A stretch of 42,296 nt of DNA from positions 1-42,296 of the forward strand of contig USBI01000012.1 in the NCBI GenBank assembly GCA_900552945.1, written 5' to 3'. Positions 1-7,941 of this stretch are shown piece by piece (the first letter of the stretch is position 1; each line of letters opens with the position of its first letter). This DNA is from an uncultured Oscillospiraceae bacterium (lineage in GTDB: Bacteria > Bacillota > Clostridia > Oscillospirales > Ruminococcaceae). The notes under the pieces were generated by a model. That model was given only the letters and a program-made list of their open reading frames with translations, ran no database searches and had not been told where the DNA came from. The translations under genes and the position numbers were made by a program.

Positions 1-17
1 CATACCGCCTTTTCTTG

Positions 18-230
18 TTATCCAGCCCTCCGGCTGTATCGGTTGAGCAAAAGTCCGCGTGGGATTGATGTGGTATCTTTAACTTTGGGAAACTCCCGGT
101 AAACACCCGGAGCGACCAGAACCTCATCCCCCGGCTGCGCTACCTGCGCCGCGTCGTTGATATGCCGAAACGGCATTTCTTTTGTGCCGTTTCCATCGCG
201 TCCCGCATTTGCGTCCACGTAAATTTTCAT
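18..230 (-). pseudogene. Truncated right-handed beta-helix (pectate lyase-like) protein, N-terminal fragment
   Basis: The first ~45 residues (MKIYVDANAGRDGNGT..., then a PGDEVLVAPGVYRE stretch) match the start of DUF1565/pectate-lyase-like right-handed beta-helix proteins, which normally run to several hundred residues. Here the frame leaves the family pattern just after VYRE and stops after about 70 codons. The ATG at 228-230 has a good AGGAGGG ribosome-binding site, and a consensus promoter lies upstream (280-308), so expression signals are intact while the coding part is broken. A frameshift, an internal deletion or an assembly error would all explain it; the remainder, if any, lies left of the window. 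It diverges from the fucosidase operon, so a glycan-related role is plausible. Family call is from pattern recognition only. Confidence 0.55.
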
Positions 231-279
231 ACTTTCCCTCCTGTTCTGCACTTATTACTTTTGTACAGATTTTGGGTTT

Positions 280-308
280 ATCGTACACCTTTTTTTATGT
301 GATGTCAA
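280..308 (-). promoter_or_regulatory. Sigma-A type promoter for the broken beta-helix gene
   Basis: Reading leftward, TTGACA (303-308) and TACGAT (280-285) are separated by exactly 17 bases, about 50 bases before the ATG of the truncated gene. Confidence 0.6.
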
Positions 309-404
309 CTGAAACAGAAGGGTTGTCTTCAACTTTTTCCACTTTCGGCTAAAGCAGATGAATCCTCCCGAAAAAAAGAGGATTTTTCCCGAAAATAAAC
401 GTAA

Positions 405-430
405 ATCGTTTTATTTTAACGATATATAAT
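405..430 (+). promoter_or_regulatory. Candidate operator palindrome and -10 box for the GH29 operon
   Basis: ATCGTT (405-410) and AACGAT (418-423) are perfect inverted arms with a 7-base AT centre. TATAAT follows at 425-430. The -35 is weak, so a site overlapping the spacer could be used by a LacI/GntR-type regulator or activator. No regulator gene is adjacent. Inference from position and symmetry only. Confidence 0.4.
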
Positions 431-686
431 AGCGTTTCCGTTCCTTGTAACAGAGGTTCCGGACACAAACAAGAGCCACCCCTATGCAGTTAGTTTTTGA
501 AAGACATATCTTTTAACGGCATATCAAAAAATTCACCTGCCCCGCCAAGCGTGTTTTTTCTTTTAAACCTTCGGGATTATTTTTTCCAAATTCGTGCGAA
601 CCTATTTACTTTTTGGGGCGGTTTTGCTATCATCGCAAGTAGATTCGCACAATCTCAAAATCAACCAGCAAGTGAGGCAATTTGTT

Positions 687-2201
687 ATGAAATTGCGTAT
701 TGACGGCGATTTTTCCATTCAAAAAGGTCCTTTTTCCAATACACTGGAATCGCTCACCAGCGGATTCCGCTGCCCGGAGTGGTTCAAGGACGCCAAAATC
801 GGCTTCTGGTCCCACTGGGGGCCTCAGTCGGTGCCGATGTACGGCGACTGGTACGCCCGCAGAATGTATCTGGAAGGCGACCCGGTGTACTATTATCACT
901 GGAGAAAATACGGCCATCCATCCAAATTCGGTTACAAAGACCTGCTCCCTCTTTGGAAAGCGGAACGGTTTGACCCTGAAGCGCTGACCGACCTGTTCTA
1001 CCGCGCGGGTGCGCGCTACATGGTGGCACAGGCGGTACACCACGACAACTTTGACAACTTCGATTCCACCTATCAGCCAAACTTCAACTCGGTTAACATG
1101 GGGCCGCACCGCGACATTGTCGGTGAATGGAAAAAAGCTGCTGAAGCGCGCGGCATGCATTTCGGCATTTCCGAACATCTTGCCGGCAGCCCGGGCTTTT
1201 TCCTCGCGGCAAAAGGCTGTGACTCAGAAGGCCCTTACCTCGGTATTCCGTATGACGGCTGTCTGCCGGAATTTTCTGAACTGTACTACGACGAGACCAA
1301 TACCGACATGCAGTGGGAAAAGAACTGGTTCTGCTCAAAGGAGGAATTCCACAAACATTTCTTCCTGCGGATGAAAGACGCAATCGATAAATACAAACCC
1401 GACCTTTATTATACAGACGGCCCGGTTCCGTGCGGTCAGTACGGTATCGACCTCATCACCCACCTTTATAACACAAACGCCGCATTGCATAACGGCGAAA
1501 ATCAGGCGGTCTTCTGCCAGAAAGATAAGACACCGTCTGTCTTCCCGCTGGGCATTCTTGACATTGAGCGCAGTCAGGAAGACAAAAAGACCGACTACTA
1601 CTGGCAGTCGGATACCAGCATCGGCGACTGGTTCTACAACCTGCGTGATGTTTATAAACCATGGAACACCATTGTGGAAATGATCATTGATGTTGTGAGC
1701 AAAAACGGAAACGTACTGCTCGCCTGCCCGCAGCTTCCAGACGGACGGCTGGATGAGGAGTGCACCTGGATTTTAGAACAGATCGCCGGGTGGATGGACA
1801 TAAACGGTGAAGGCATTTTCGCAACCCGCCCGTGGAGAACCTGCGGCGAAGGCCCGACCCAGTTTGAGCACAAAGGGCATATTGACGAAAACCCCACCGA
1901 GTGGCAGCCGGCAAACGCGGACGAAAGCGCTGTTGCGTGGAAGGCAGGAGATATCCGCTTTACCCAGAAGGGTGACGCTCTTTACGCGTTCCAGATGCGC
2001 TGGCCCGGAAAGAACGCCATCATCCGCTCGCTCCCGCTGGGTCAGGAAGAGGTGCAATCGGTCGAACTGCTCGGAGTCAACGGAACGCTTCCGTTTGAGC
2101 AGACCGGCGCAGGGCTTGTCGTGACCCTTCCCGACGGAGCACCGTGCAAAGACCTGAGCTGTTTAAAAATCGCGCTCAAAAGCAGGAATGAACGCAGATG
2201 A
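687..2201 (+). CDS. Alpha-L-fucosidase, glycoside hydrolase family 29
   Basis: A 504-residue protein with the GH29 core: WFKDAKIGFWSHWGPQSVP near residue 30, a YMVAQAVHHDNFDNFDS segment, and DLYYTDG, where Asp244 fits the family nucleophile. The family hydrolyses terminal alpha-L-fucosides with retention. No signal peptide is visible, so action on imported glycans in the cytoplasm is likely. I chose the ATG at 687 because a GTGAGG ribosome-binding site lies 9 bases upstream and family similarity begins soon after it; an in-frame GTG at 594 would add 31 unlikely residues. The stop overlaps the next gene by 4 bases (ATGA), indicating one operon with the 125-aa protein and GH5. Exact linkage specificity cannot be read from sequence. 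Confidence 0.9.
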   Translation: MKLRIDGDFSIQKGPFSNTLESLTSGFRCPEWFKDAKIGFWSHWGPQSVPMYGDWYARRMYLEGDPVYYYHWRKYGHPSKFGYKDLLPLWKAERFDPEALTDLFYRAGARYMVAQAVHHDNFDNFDSTYQPNFNSVNMGPHRDIVGEWKKAAEARGMHFGISEHLAGSPGFFLAAKGCDSEGPYLGIPYDGCLPEFSELYYDETNTDMQWEKNWFCSKEEFHKHFFLRMKDAIDKYKPDLYYTDGPVPCGQYGIDLITHLYNTNAALHNGENQAVFCQKDKTPSVFPLGILDIERSQEDKKTDYYWQSDTSIGDWFYNLRDVYKPWNTIVEMIIDVVSKNGNVLLACPQLPDGRLDEECTWILEQIAGWMDINGEGIFATRPWRTCGEGPTQFEHKGHIDENPTEWQPANADESAVAWKAGDIRFTQKGDALYAFQMRWPGKNAIIRSLPLGQEEVQSVELLGVNGTLPFEQTGAGLVVTLPDGAPCKDLSCLKIALKSRNERR

Positions 2202-2575
2202 TAAAACGTAAATTTTACGCAATGCTAAACGGCGTACTCTACCCGGCGCAGAAAATCAGCGCCAACAAATACTGCCTGACGGCAACCGAAACCTGCCCGG
2301 AAGGATTCATCGCGCCGGACGCGCGCAAAAAGGTGTTTTATAAAAACGTTACACCGGAAGAGATTGATATGCTCTACTGCGCGCAGAAACTCGCTGTTTA
2401 TGAAGGCCAGTGGTTCCGGCTGGAGCGGTGTGACCGGGGGCAGGCTGTTCTGACCACCCCCAACCCCAGGCTGGCAGAAGAGTTTTCCCTCATGCAGTAC
2501 GGAGACGTTTACGCCTGCTGTGTTCCGGCGGGTGACCTGACACGCACCATAGAATACATCACCTTTTACGGATAA
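2198..2575 (+). CDS. Unrecognised 125-aa protein coupled to GH29
   Basis: I do not recognise a family. It begins MIKRKFYAMLNGVLYPAQKI and is soluble-looking, with no membrane segment or signal peptide. It has several aromatic residues and scattered cysteines with no metal-site spacing. The start codon overlaps the GH29 stop (ATGA), typical of translational coupling. The next gene, GH5, begins 38 bases after its stop. That placement suggests a helper or accessory to glycan breakdown, for instance a small carbohydrate-binding or regulatory subunit, but nothing in the residues proves this. Confidence 0.7.
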   Translation: MIKRKFYAMLNGVLYPAQKISANKYCLTATETCPEGFIAPDARKKVFYKNVTPEEIDMLYCAQKLAVYEGQWFRLERCDRGQAVLTTPNPRLAEEFSLMQYGDVYACCVPAGDLTRTIEYITFYG

Positions 2576-2613
2576 ACACCCCATATACAACATACCGGAA
2601 GGGACAACACATC

Positions 2614-4101
2614 ATGCTACAACAACTGACAGTAACAAACGGAAAAATCACAACGGCGGACGGCACTCCTGTTCTTCTGCGGGGCACCTGCGTTGGCGGG
2701 TGGATGAATCTGGAGGATTTCATCAACGCCTATCCCGGAACGGAAAGCGGCATCCGGCGTCACATCAAAGAGGTGCTGGGTGAAAAAAACGGACGGTATT
2801 TTTTTGAACGGATGGCGGATCACTTCTTTTCGGAAGACGACATCGCGTTTATCGCATCGACCGGGGCAAACGTGGTACGTCTTCCGCTCAGCTATCATCA
2901 TTTTGAGGATGACATGAACCCCTTCGTTTATAAAGAAGAAGGGTTTGAGCGTCTGGACAGCATCATCCGCCTGTGCGAAAAATATAACCTGTACGTTATA
3001 CTGGACATGCACGCAGTCGCCGGATGGCAGAACTGCCACTGGCACAGCGACAACGAACGAGGCGCTTCTCTGTTTTGGAACCACAAGCATTTTCAGGACC
3101 GTCTGACCGCTTTATGGGAAGAATTCGCCCGGCGTTATGCGGGAAAAACGGTCGTTGCGGGATATAACCTGATGAACGAGCCTTCCAGCAGTACACCAAA
3201 CGGAGAACATCCGTTTGACTTTTACGCAAACTACAAACCGAACTGGGAACGCATCAACAGTGTTTACCGCAGAATCGTGAGCGCCATCCGCGCCATTGAC
3301 CCAGATCACATCATCTTTTTAGAGGGAGATAACTATTCCCGTCTGTTTTCCGGGCTGGATGAACCTTTCGATGACAAGCTTGTTTACTCCAGCCACAATT
3401 ACACCGCTCCCGGGTTTGGACCTGGTGATTATCCGGGTTATTACCCAGGGCCAAACGGTCCGGTTTACTGGGACCGCAACTATTATAAACGCTGTTTCCT
3501 TCACGAAGAAGGAACAGAGTTTGCAAGCCGCTACCATGTTCCCCTGTGGGTCGGTGAATTCGGTGCACAGTACCATGGCCCGAGCGATCAGCTCCCCGAC
3601 CGACTGCGCGCTATGGACGACCAGCTTTCCGTTTACAATGAACTCGGCGTAAACTGGACAACTTGGACGTATAAAGACGCGGGCGTCATGGGCTGGGTCA
3701 CACTGGACCCGGATTCCGATTATATGCGGATGGTCAAGCCGGTGCAGGAGATGAAACGCACGCTGGGCGCTGAAAACTTCGTGGCGCATTACGGGCCGCT
3801 CTGTCCCGGGCGGGCAAAATCCAGAGAGTTGGCAGATCTTCTTCTGGATGGCTCCGGCAACAGCCTGATGAACCACGCTGACAACGGATTCCTTCTGAAT
3901 TATGCCGCGTTGACCGGCTATGCGGCTGCTTTACTGCAGCCGACCTACGCGAAACGCTTTATCCATATGACCGAAACGGAAATCGACCAGGTCATGCAGG
4001 CGTTCCGGTTTAAAAACTGCCGGATCAACAACAGTTATCTGGAAATTCTGAAGCGCCGTATTGCTGAACCATACAGCACCCCGGAGACAAGCCGTCTGTA
4101 A
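2614..4101 (+). CDS. Glycoside hydrolase family 5-type (cellulase-like) enzyme
   Basis: A 495-residue single-domain TIM-barrel enzyme of the GH5 type. Visible family features are GANVVRLPLSYHHF, ILDMHAVAGWQN, the acid/base glutamate Glu189 in NLMNEP and the nucleophile Glu315 in WVGEFG. GH5 members act on beta-glucans, mannans, xylans or glucosylated lipids; the subfamily and substrate cannot be fixed here. There is no signal peptide, so the enzyme is probably intracellular and uses imported oligosaccharides. A GGAAGGGAC ribosome-binding site precedes the ATG. It is the third gene after GH29 and the 125-aa protein, and the operon ends at a clear terminator about 40 bases downstream. Residues after about 400 form a C-terminal extension of unknown role. 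Confidence 0.85.
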   Translation: MLQQLTVTNGKITTADGTPVLLRGTCVGGWMNLEDFINAYPGTESGIRRHIKEVLGEKNGRYFFERMADHFFSEDDIAFIASTGANVVRLPLSYHHFEDDMNPFVYKEEGFERLDSIIRLCEKYNLYVILDMHAVAGWQNCHWHSDNERGASLFWNHKHFQDRLTALWEEFARRYAGKTVVAGYNLMNEPSSSTPNGEHPFDFYANYKPNWERINSVYRRIVSAIRAIDPDHIIFLEGDNYSRLFSGLDEPFDDKLVYSSHNYTAPGFGPGDYPGYYPGPNGPVYWDRNYYKRCFLHEEGTEFASRYHVPLWVGEFGAQYHGPSDQLPDRLRAMDDQLSVYNELGVNWTTWTYKDAGVMGWVTLDPDSDYMRMVKPVQEMKRTLGAENFVAHYGPLCPGRAKSRELADLLLDGSGNSLMNHADNGFLLNYAALTGYAAALLQPTYAKRFIHMTETEIDQVMQAFRFKNCRINNSYLEILKRRIAEPYSTPETSRL

Positions 4102-4138
4102 TTCCTCTTTTTCTGCTGAAAAGATTCCTTAAAAAAAC

Positions 4139-4175
4139 AAATCCGCAGGTTTAAGCCTGCGGATTTTTCGTTTTT
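4139..4175 (+). terminator. Intrinsic terminator of the GH29-GH5 operon
   Basis: ATCCGCAGG (4141-4149) pairs with CCTGCGGAT (4156-4164) around a 6-base loop, extended by flanking A/T pairs and followed by TTTTTCGTTTTT. Confidence 0.85.
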
Positions 4176-4242
4176 ATCATCTTTCCAAAAAGTTATTTAT
4201 GAACCGTTTTCACCATACACTAACCGGCACTCAAACAGCGAC

Positions 4243-4274
4243 AAAAAAGCCGCCTGTTAACAGGCGGCTTTTTT
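4243..4274 (-). terminator. Bidirectional terminator after the purine permease gene
   Basis: A perfect palindrome: AAAAAAGCCGCCTG, TTAA centre, CAGGCGGCTTTTTT. It can end leftward transcription from the permease and also back up the glycan operon terminator. Confidence 0.85.
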
Positions 4275-4288
4275 CACTGTAAACCAGT

Positions 4289-5662
4289 TTATGAAGCAAT
4301 GTGCAAAACCAACGTTGCAATTCGCAGTGCAAACAGCGCAAACGCAATCCACATAACCGGATGGATCTCTTTGATCTTGCCGGTGCAGACTTTGAGGATA
4401 ACCCAAGCAACAATACCGAACATAATACCATTCGCAATCGAAGAGGTGAACGGCATCATGATCAAAGCAAGGAATCCACCAAGTACGTCCGCGATATCGC
4501 CTTCAAATTTCATCTTGGAAACGGACTTCATCATAAGAAGGCCGACAAACACAAGCGCCGGAGCAGTTGCAAAGCTCGGGATGGCGAGGAAGATCGGGGA
4601 CAGGAAGAGCGCTACCAGGAAGAGAATTGCAGTGGAGATCGCGGTCAGACCAGTACGGCCGCCTTCTGCAACACCTGCGGTGGACTCAACGTAGCTGGTA
4701 ACGGTAGAAGTACCGAGGCAAGCACCTGCGACAGTACCGATCGCGTCACTCATCAGAGCAGCGCCGACTTTCGGCAGTTTGCCGTCTTTATCCAGCATAT
4801 TGCCCTGCTCTGCCACACCGATCAGGGTGCCGACTGTATCGAACAGGTCAACAAACAGGAACGCAAAGACGATTACGGCAAAGTTCAGGATGTTGGAAGC
4901 CGCAAAACTAAAGTCAAACTGGAAGAAGGTCGGAGCAAGAGACGGCGGAAGGATACCGCTGCTGAAGTTCGGAATCAGGGAATACACACCCGCGTCAGGG
5001 TTGACCACATACCAGCCGGCGAGCTCAGCAATAATGCCGAGCACCCAGGTAATGAGGATGCCCCAAAGGATGGAACCTTTGACACGGTAATGCCACATAA
5101 TGCCAACGATCAGAAGGCCAACCAGAGCCAGAACGACCTGCGGAGAGGAGAAATCGCCGATAGCAACCAGGTTGGAAGCGTCATCTTTCACAACGCCAGC
5201 GCCTTTGAGGCCGACAATCGCGATAAACAGACCGATACCTGCGGAAATACCGAGTTTGAGGTTTGCCGGAACACTGTTGACCAGTGTTTCACGGAACTTA
5301 AAGGTGGACAGGATGATGAAGATAACACCCTCGACCAGGATAGCCGCCAGCGCGACCTTCCACGGGTCTTTGATGCCCATTTCGGTGAGCATCGGACAGA
5401 CCGTATAGGCAAAATACGCGTTAAGGCCCATACCGGAAGCCAATGCGACCGGGTAGTTTGCGAACACGCCCATGATGATGGTAGCAAATGCAGCAGAAAC
5501 AGCGGTTGCGGTAAAGACAGCGCCCTGGTCCATGCCTGCAGCAGCCAGCATGGTGGGGTTGACCGCCAAGATATACGCCATGGACAGGAAGGTCGTAATA
5601 CCCGCAATAATCTCTGTTCTGACATTTGTGCCGTGTTCCTTCAGTTTAAAAAACTTTTCCAA
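4289..5662 (-). CDS. pbuG: AzgA-type guanine/hypoxanthine permease (NCS2)
   Basis: A 457-residue polytopic membrane protein with AzgA/PbuG family features: the N-terminal EIIAGITTFLSMAYILAVNP segment, GMGLNAYFAYTV, FLFVDLFDTVGTLIGVAE and a GTSTVTSYVESTAGVAEGG loop. The family imports hypoxanthine, guanine or adenine by proton symport. The start is a TTG at 5660-5662 with a GGGGGTG ribosome-binding site about 8 bases upstream; no ATG fits better. It is a single-gene transcript with promoter at 5748-5776 and terminator at 4243-4274. I looked for a purine riboswitch in the leader, often found with such genes, and did not see its conserved loops. The symbol is by family; purine preference is not determined. 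Confidence 0.88.
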   Translation of the reverse strand: MEKFFKLKEHGTNVRTEIIAGITTFLSMAYILAVNPTMLAAAGMDQGAVFTATAVSAAFATIIMGVFANYPVALASGMGLNAYFAYTVCPMLTEMGIKDPWKVALAAILVEGVIFIILSTFKFRETLVNSVPANLKLGISAGIGLFIAIVGLKGAGVVKDDASNLVAIGDFSSPQVVLALVGLLIVGIMWHYRVKGSILWGILITWVLGIIAELAGWYVVNPDAGVYSLIPNFSSGILPPSLAPTFFQFDFSFAASNILNFAVIVFAFLFVDLFDTVGTLIGVAEQGNMLDKDGKLPKVGAALMSDAIGTVAGACLGTSTVTSYVESTAGVAEGGRTGLTAISTAILFLVALFLSPIFLAIPSFATAPALVFVGLLMMKSVSKMKFEGDIADVLGGFLALIMMPFTSSIANGIMFGIVAWVILKVCTGKIKEIHPVMWIAFALFALRIATLVLHIAS

Positions 5663-5747
5663 AGGTTACACCCCCACAAAATAAAATCCTCTTTTCACCC
5701 CAAATTATAGCATTACAGGACAAAAAGAGACATTTGTTTACAGGTCA

Positions 5748-5776
5748 AGTATAGCAATAACTTTATATAAAAGCAA
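5748..5776 (-). promoter_or_regulatory. Promoter of the purine permease
   Basis: Leftward TTGCTT (5771-5776), 17-base spacer, TATACT (5748-5753). The leader to the TTG start is about 80 bases and shows no purine aptamer. Confidence 0.6.
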
Positions 5777-5956
5777 TACTTTTGTAACAAAATTTTAAAA
5801 TTTGAGAAGGATTTTTTTAAGGCCGAACCGTCATAACAAAAGAAACCGGCTTTAACGCCGATGATTGCCGCAATGCGGTCATCCGTGTCCATTCAGCAAA
5901 GGTATTTTCCATTGTTATTTACAATTGCTGCAATTCATATATGGCCGCCGTTTTTC

Positions 5957-5985
5957 TTGATTTTCACCCGGAATCACTCTATACT
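5957..5985 (+). promoter_or_regulatory. Promoter of the two-component genes
   Basis: TTGATT (5957-5962), 17-base spacer, TATACT (5980-5985), about 50 bases before the response regulator ATG. It gives the regulator-kinase pair its own start, separate from the transporter genes. Confidence 0.65.
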
Positions 5986-6037
5986 AAAACAGGAAACGCA
6001 CAGGTGCGGGTATCAACATACAGATGAGGGGGATTCT

Positions 6038-6715
6038 ATGTATCGGATATTCATTGTGGAAGACGACGCCGTCATCGCGCAGGCGCTTGCCGGTGCGCTC
6101 ACCCAATGGGGATACGAAGTGAAAACGGCAGAAAATTTTCAAAACATCACGGAAGAATTCACTCTCTTTCAGCCGCATTTGGTTTTGATGGACATCGGCC
6201 TGCCGTTTTTTAACGGCTATCACTGGTGTTCCGAGATTCGCCGGCGTTCCAAAACGCCCATTGTGTTCATCTCCTCCGCGAGCGATAACATGAACATCGT
6301 AATGGCTATCAATATGGGCGGTGATGATTTCATTACAAAGCCGTTCGACCTAAACGTAGCCGTCGCCAAAGTGCAGGCCATGCTCCGCCGCACCTATGAT
6401 TTTCAGGGGCAGACCAATGTGCTCGAACACCGCGGGGCTATCCTCAACCTGGGAGACGCCACACTGGAATATCAGGGCAAAAAAATTGACCTCACTAAAA
6501 ATGAATTTAAAATTCTGCAGCTGCTGCTTGAAAACAAAGGGCACACGGTCGAACGGGACGCCATTATGCAGCGGCTGTGGGAAAGCGAAAGCTTTATTGA
6601 CGATAACACCCTGTCGGTGAACATGACAAGACTGCGCCGTAAGCTGGAAGACCTCGGGCTCGGACAGTTCATCCTTACCAAAAAGGGTGTCGGTTACCTT
6701 ATAAAGGAGGACTGA
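6038..6715 (+). CDS. OmpR-family response regulator, BceR-like
   Basis: A 225-residue regulator: receiver domain at residues 1-115 with acidic pocket EDD (8-10), phosphoacceptor Asp52 in LVLMDIGLPFFNGY and the ITKPFD lysine; winged-helix output domain at about 130-223, ending in LTKKGVGYLIKED. The ATG at 6038 is chosen for its GAGGGGGA ribosome-binding site; an in-frame extension upstream has none. It is followed one base later by the kinase gene. With that kinase and the downstream ATPase-permease pair it forms a Bce-type module, in which the regulator activates the transporter operon when antimicrobial peptides such as bacitracin-like compounds are present. A matching operator lies at 7812-7827. 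Confidence 0.88.
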   Translation: MYRIFIVEDDAVIAQALAGALTQWGYEVKTAENFQNITEEFTLFQPHLVLMDIGLPFFNGYHWCSEIRRRSKTPIVFISSASDNMNIVMAINMGGDDFITKPFDLNVAVAKVQAMLRRTYDFQGQTNVLEHRGAILNLGDATLEYQGKKIDLTKNEFKILQLLLENKGHTVERDAIMQRLWESESFIDDNTLSVNMTRLRRKLEDLGLGQFILTKKGVGYLIKED

Positions 6716-6716
6716 A

Positions 6717-7754
6717 ATGCGCACAAGCCCCTACCACCGCTTTTCTAACGTGCTGTTTGCTTATCTGCGTCATCGGTTAAAAGCGGCAATCGCTTTTACT
6801 TTGGTTTTTTTCATTTTCTTCCTCCTATTCTGGCTCTGCGGTTATGATATGGGCATCTACCTGTATGCAATCATCCTTTCCTGTACAGTTGTGGGGATCA
6901 TGCTGGTCTACGACCTTTCCAGATACTGGAGAAGAGACCGTGAACTGCAAAACCTCTACCGGAGCATCGATGTGACGCTGGAGCTTATGCCGAAAGCCGT
7001 CCATCTGCTGGAACAGGACTATCAGGATCTCATTCAGGCGCTGTTTATCCGCAAGCAGGTGCTCGCTCTGGAAGCGGATCGCCGGGCAGAAGAAACCTCC
7101 GATTATTACACCATGTGGGCGCACCAGATCAAAACGCCCATCTCCGCCATGCGGCTGCTGCTTCAATCGGCGCGGGCAGAGCATCCTGGCCTTCCGGCTG
7201 CGGAAATGGAGCAGGAGCTGTTTAAAATTGAGCAATATGTGGAAATGGTGCTGCAATACCTGCGGCTGGAAAGTATGAACGCCGACCTGGTGCTGCGCGA
7301 ATACCCGCTGGAAGATTTGGTCAAACAGGCCGTCAAGCGGTATTCCTCTTCCTTCATCTACCGGAAAATCAGCCTTCGCATGGAACCGCTCGATTGCCCG
7401 GTTCTCACCGATGAAAAATGGACCGTTTTTGTGTTGGAACAGCTGCTCTCGAATGCGCTCAAATACACGCCGAAAGGCGAGATACGCATTTACATGGACT
7501 CCGCAAAGAAAAACACACTGGTCATTGAAGACACCGGCATCGGCATTCAGGAGGAAGACATCCCGCGGATCTTTGACCGGGGTTTTACCGGCTACAACGG
7601 GAGGATGGACAAAAAATCCACCGGGATCGGGCTGTATCTCTGCCGGCGCATCCTCACAAAGCTGGGGCATAGTATCCGCATTGAGTCGCAGGTCGGAAAA
7701 GGAACGAAAGTTTTCGTCTGCTTCGCACGGGAAAAAATCGAGATCCAGTCGTGA
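6717..7754 (+). CDS. Intramembrane-sensing histidine kinase, BceS-like
   Basis: A 345-residue kinase with two membrane helices (about residues 23-41 and 48-66) separated by only a few residues, so no extracellular sensor domain exists. This is the hallmark of BceS-type kinases, which are told of the peptide by the transporter. The phosphorylated histidine is His136 in WAHQIKTPISAMRLL; ATPase motifs follow (LLSNALKYTPKG, VIEDTGIGI, KSTGIGLYL). The ribosome-binding site AAAGGAGG lies inside the end of the regulator gene, so the two are co-translated. About 190 bases separate it from the ATPase gene, containing an operator. Confidence 0.88.
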   Translation: MRTSPYHRFSNVLFAYLRHRLKAAIAFTLVFFIFFLLFWLCGYDMGIYLYAIILSCTVVGIMLVYDLSRYWRRDRELQNLYRSIDVTLELMPKAVHLLEQDYQDLIQALFIRKQVLALEADRRAEETSDYYTMWAHQIKTPISAMRLLLQSARAEHPGLPAAEMEQELFKIEQYVEMVLQYLRLESMNADLVLREYPLEDLVKQAVKRYSSSFIYRKISLRMEPLDCPVLTDEKWTVFVLEQLLSNALKYTPKGEIRIYMDSAKKNTLVIEDTGIGIQEEDIPRIFDRGFTGYNGRMDKKSTGIGLYLCRRILTKLGHSIRIESQVGKGTKVFVCFAREKIEIQS

Positions 7755-7811
7755 TATTACGGGCCTTTGTGCCGTTACACCACCATTTCAGACAACAAAC
7801 GAGATATCATC

Positions 7812-7827
7812 CTTACAAAACTGTAAG
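7812..7827 (+). promoter_or_regulatory. BceR-like operator before the ABC transporter genes
   Basis: CTTACA, AAAC, TGTAAG: a perfect 6-4-6 inverted repeat. It fits the TNACA-N4-TGTAA type motif recalled for Bce-type regulators. Another TGTAAG sits at 7843-7848 and CTTACA at 7879-7884. The -10 box of the target promoter is not obvious. Confidence 0.65.
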
Positions 7828-7941
7828 ATTTGGAAAAAGAAATGTAAGCCGAACCTATGGCAGCGCATTTCTTTTTTTCTTACAATAAAAACAGTCGGAC
7901 GGCCGAGCGCCGTCAAAACCAATTACGGGAGGATCTGTTCC

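Larger units (their letters stand above)
252..686. other. Divergent intergenic region with promoters and a palindrome
   Basis: This 435-base AT-rich stretch separates the broken beta-helix gene from the GH29 operon. It holds a leftward promoter, a palindrome next to a TATAAT box and a small hairpin (361-367 with 378-384, followed by five T). From 500 to 680 I see no convincing gene: the short rightward frames lack ribosome-binding sites. Confidence 0.5.

Noticed and set aside
361..384. Hairpin AATCCTC/GAGGATT with T-run
   Set aside because: Weak 7-pair stem not at the end of any gene; may be chance in AT-rich DNA.
4301..5710. A 469-codon open frame on the plus strand
   Set aside because: It is exactly antisense to the purine permease, rich in charged and His/Asn residues, with no ribosome-binding site.
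5663..5747. Possible purine riboswitch before the permease
   Set aside because: The conserved kissing-loop and core segments of the purine aptamer are not present.
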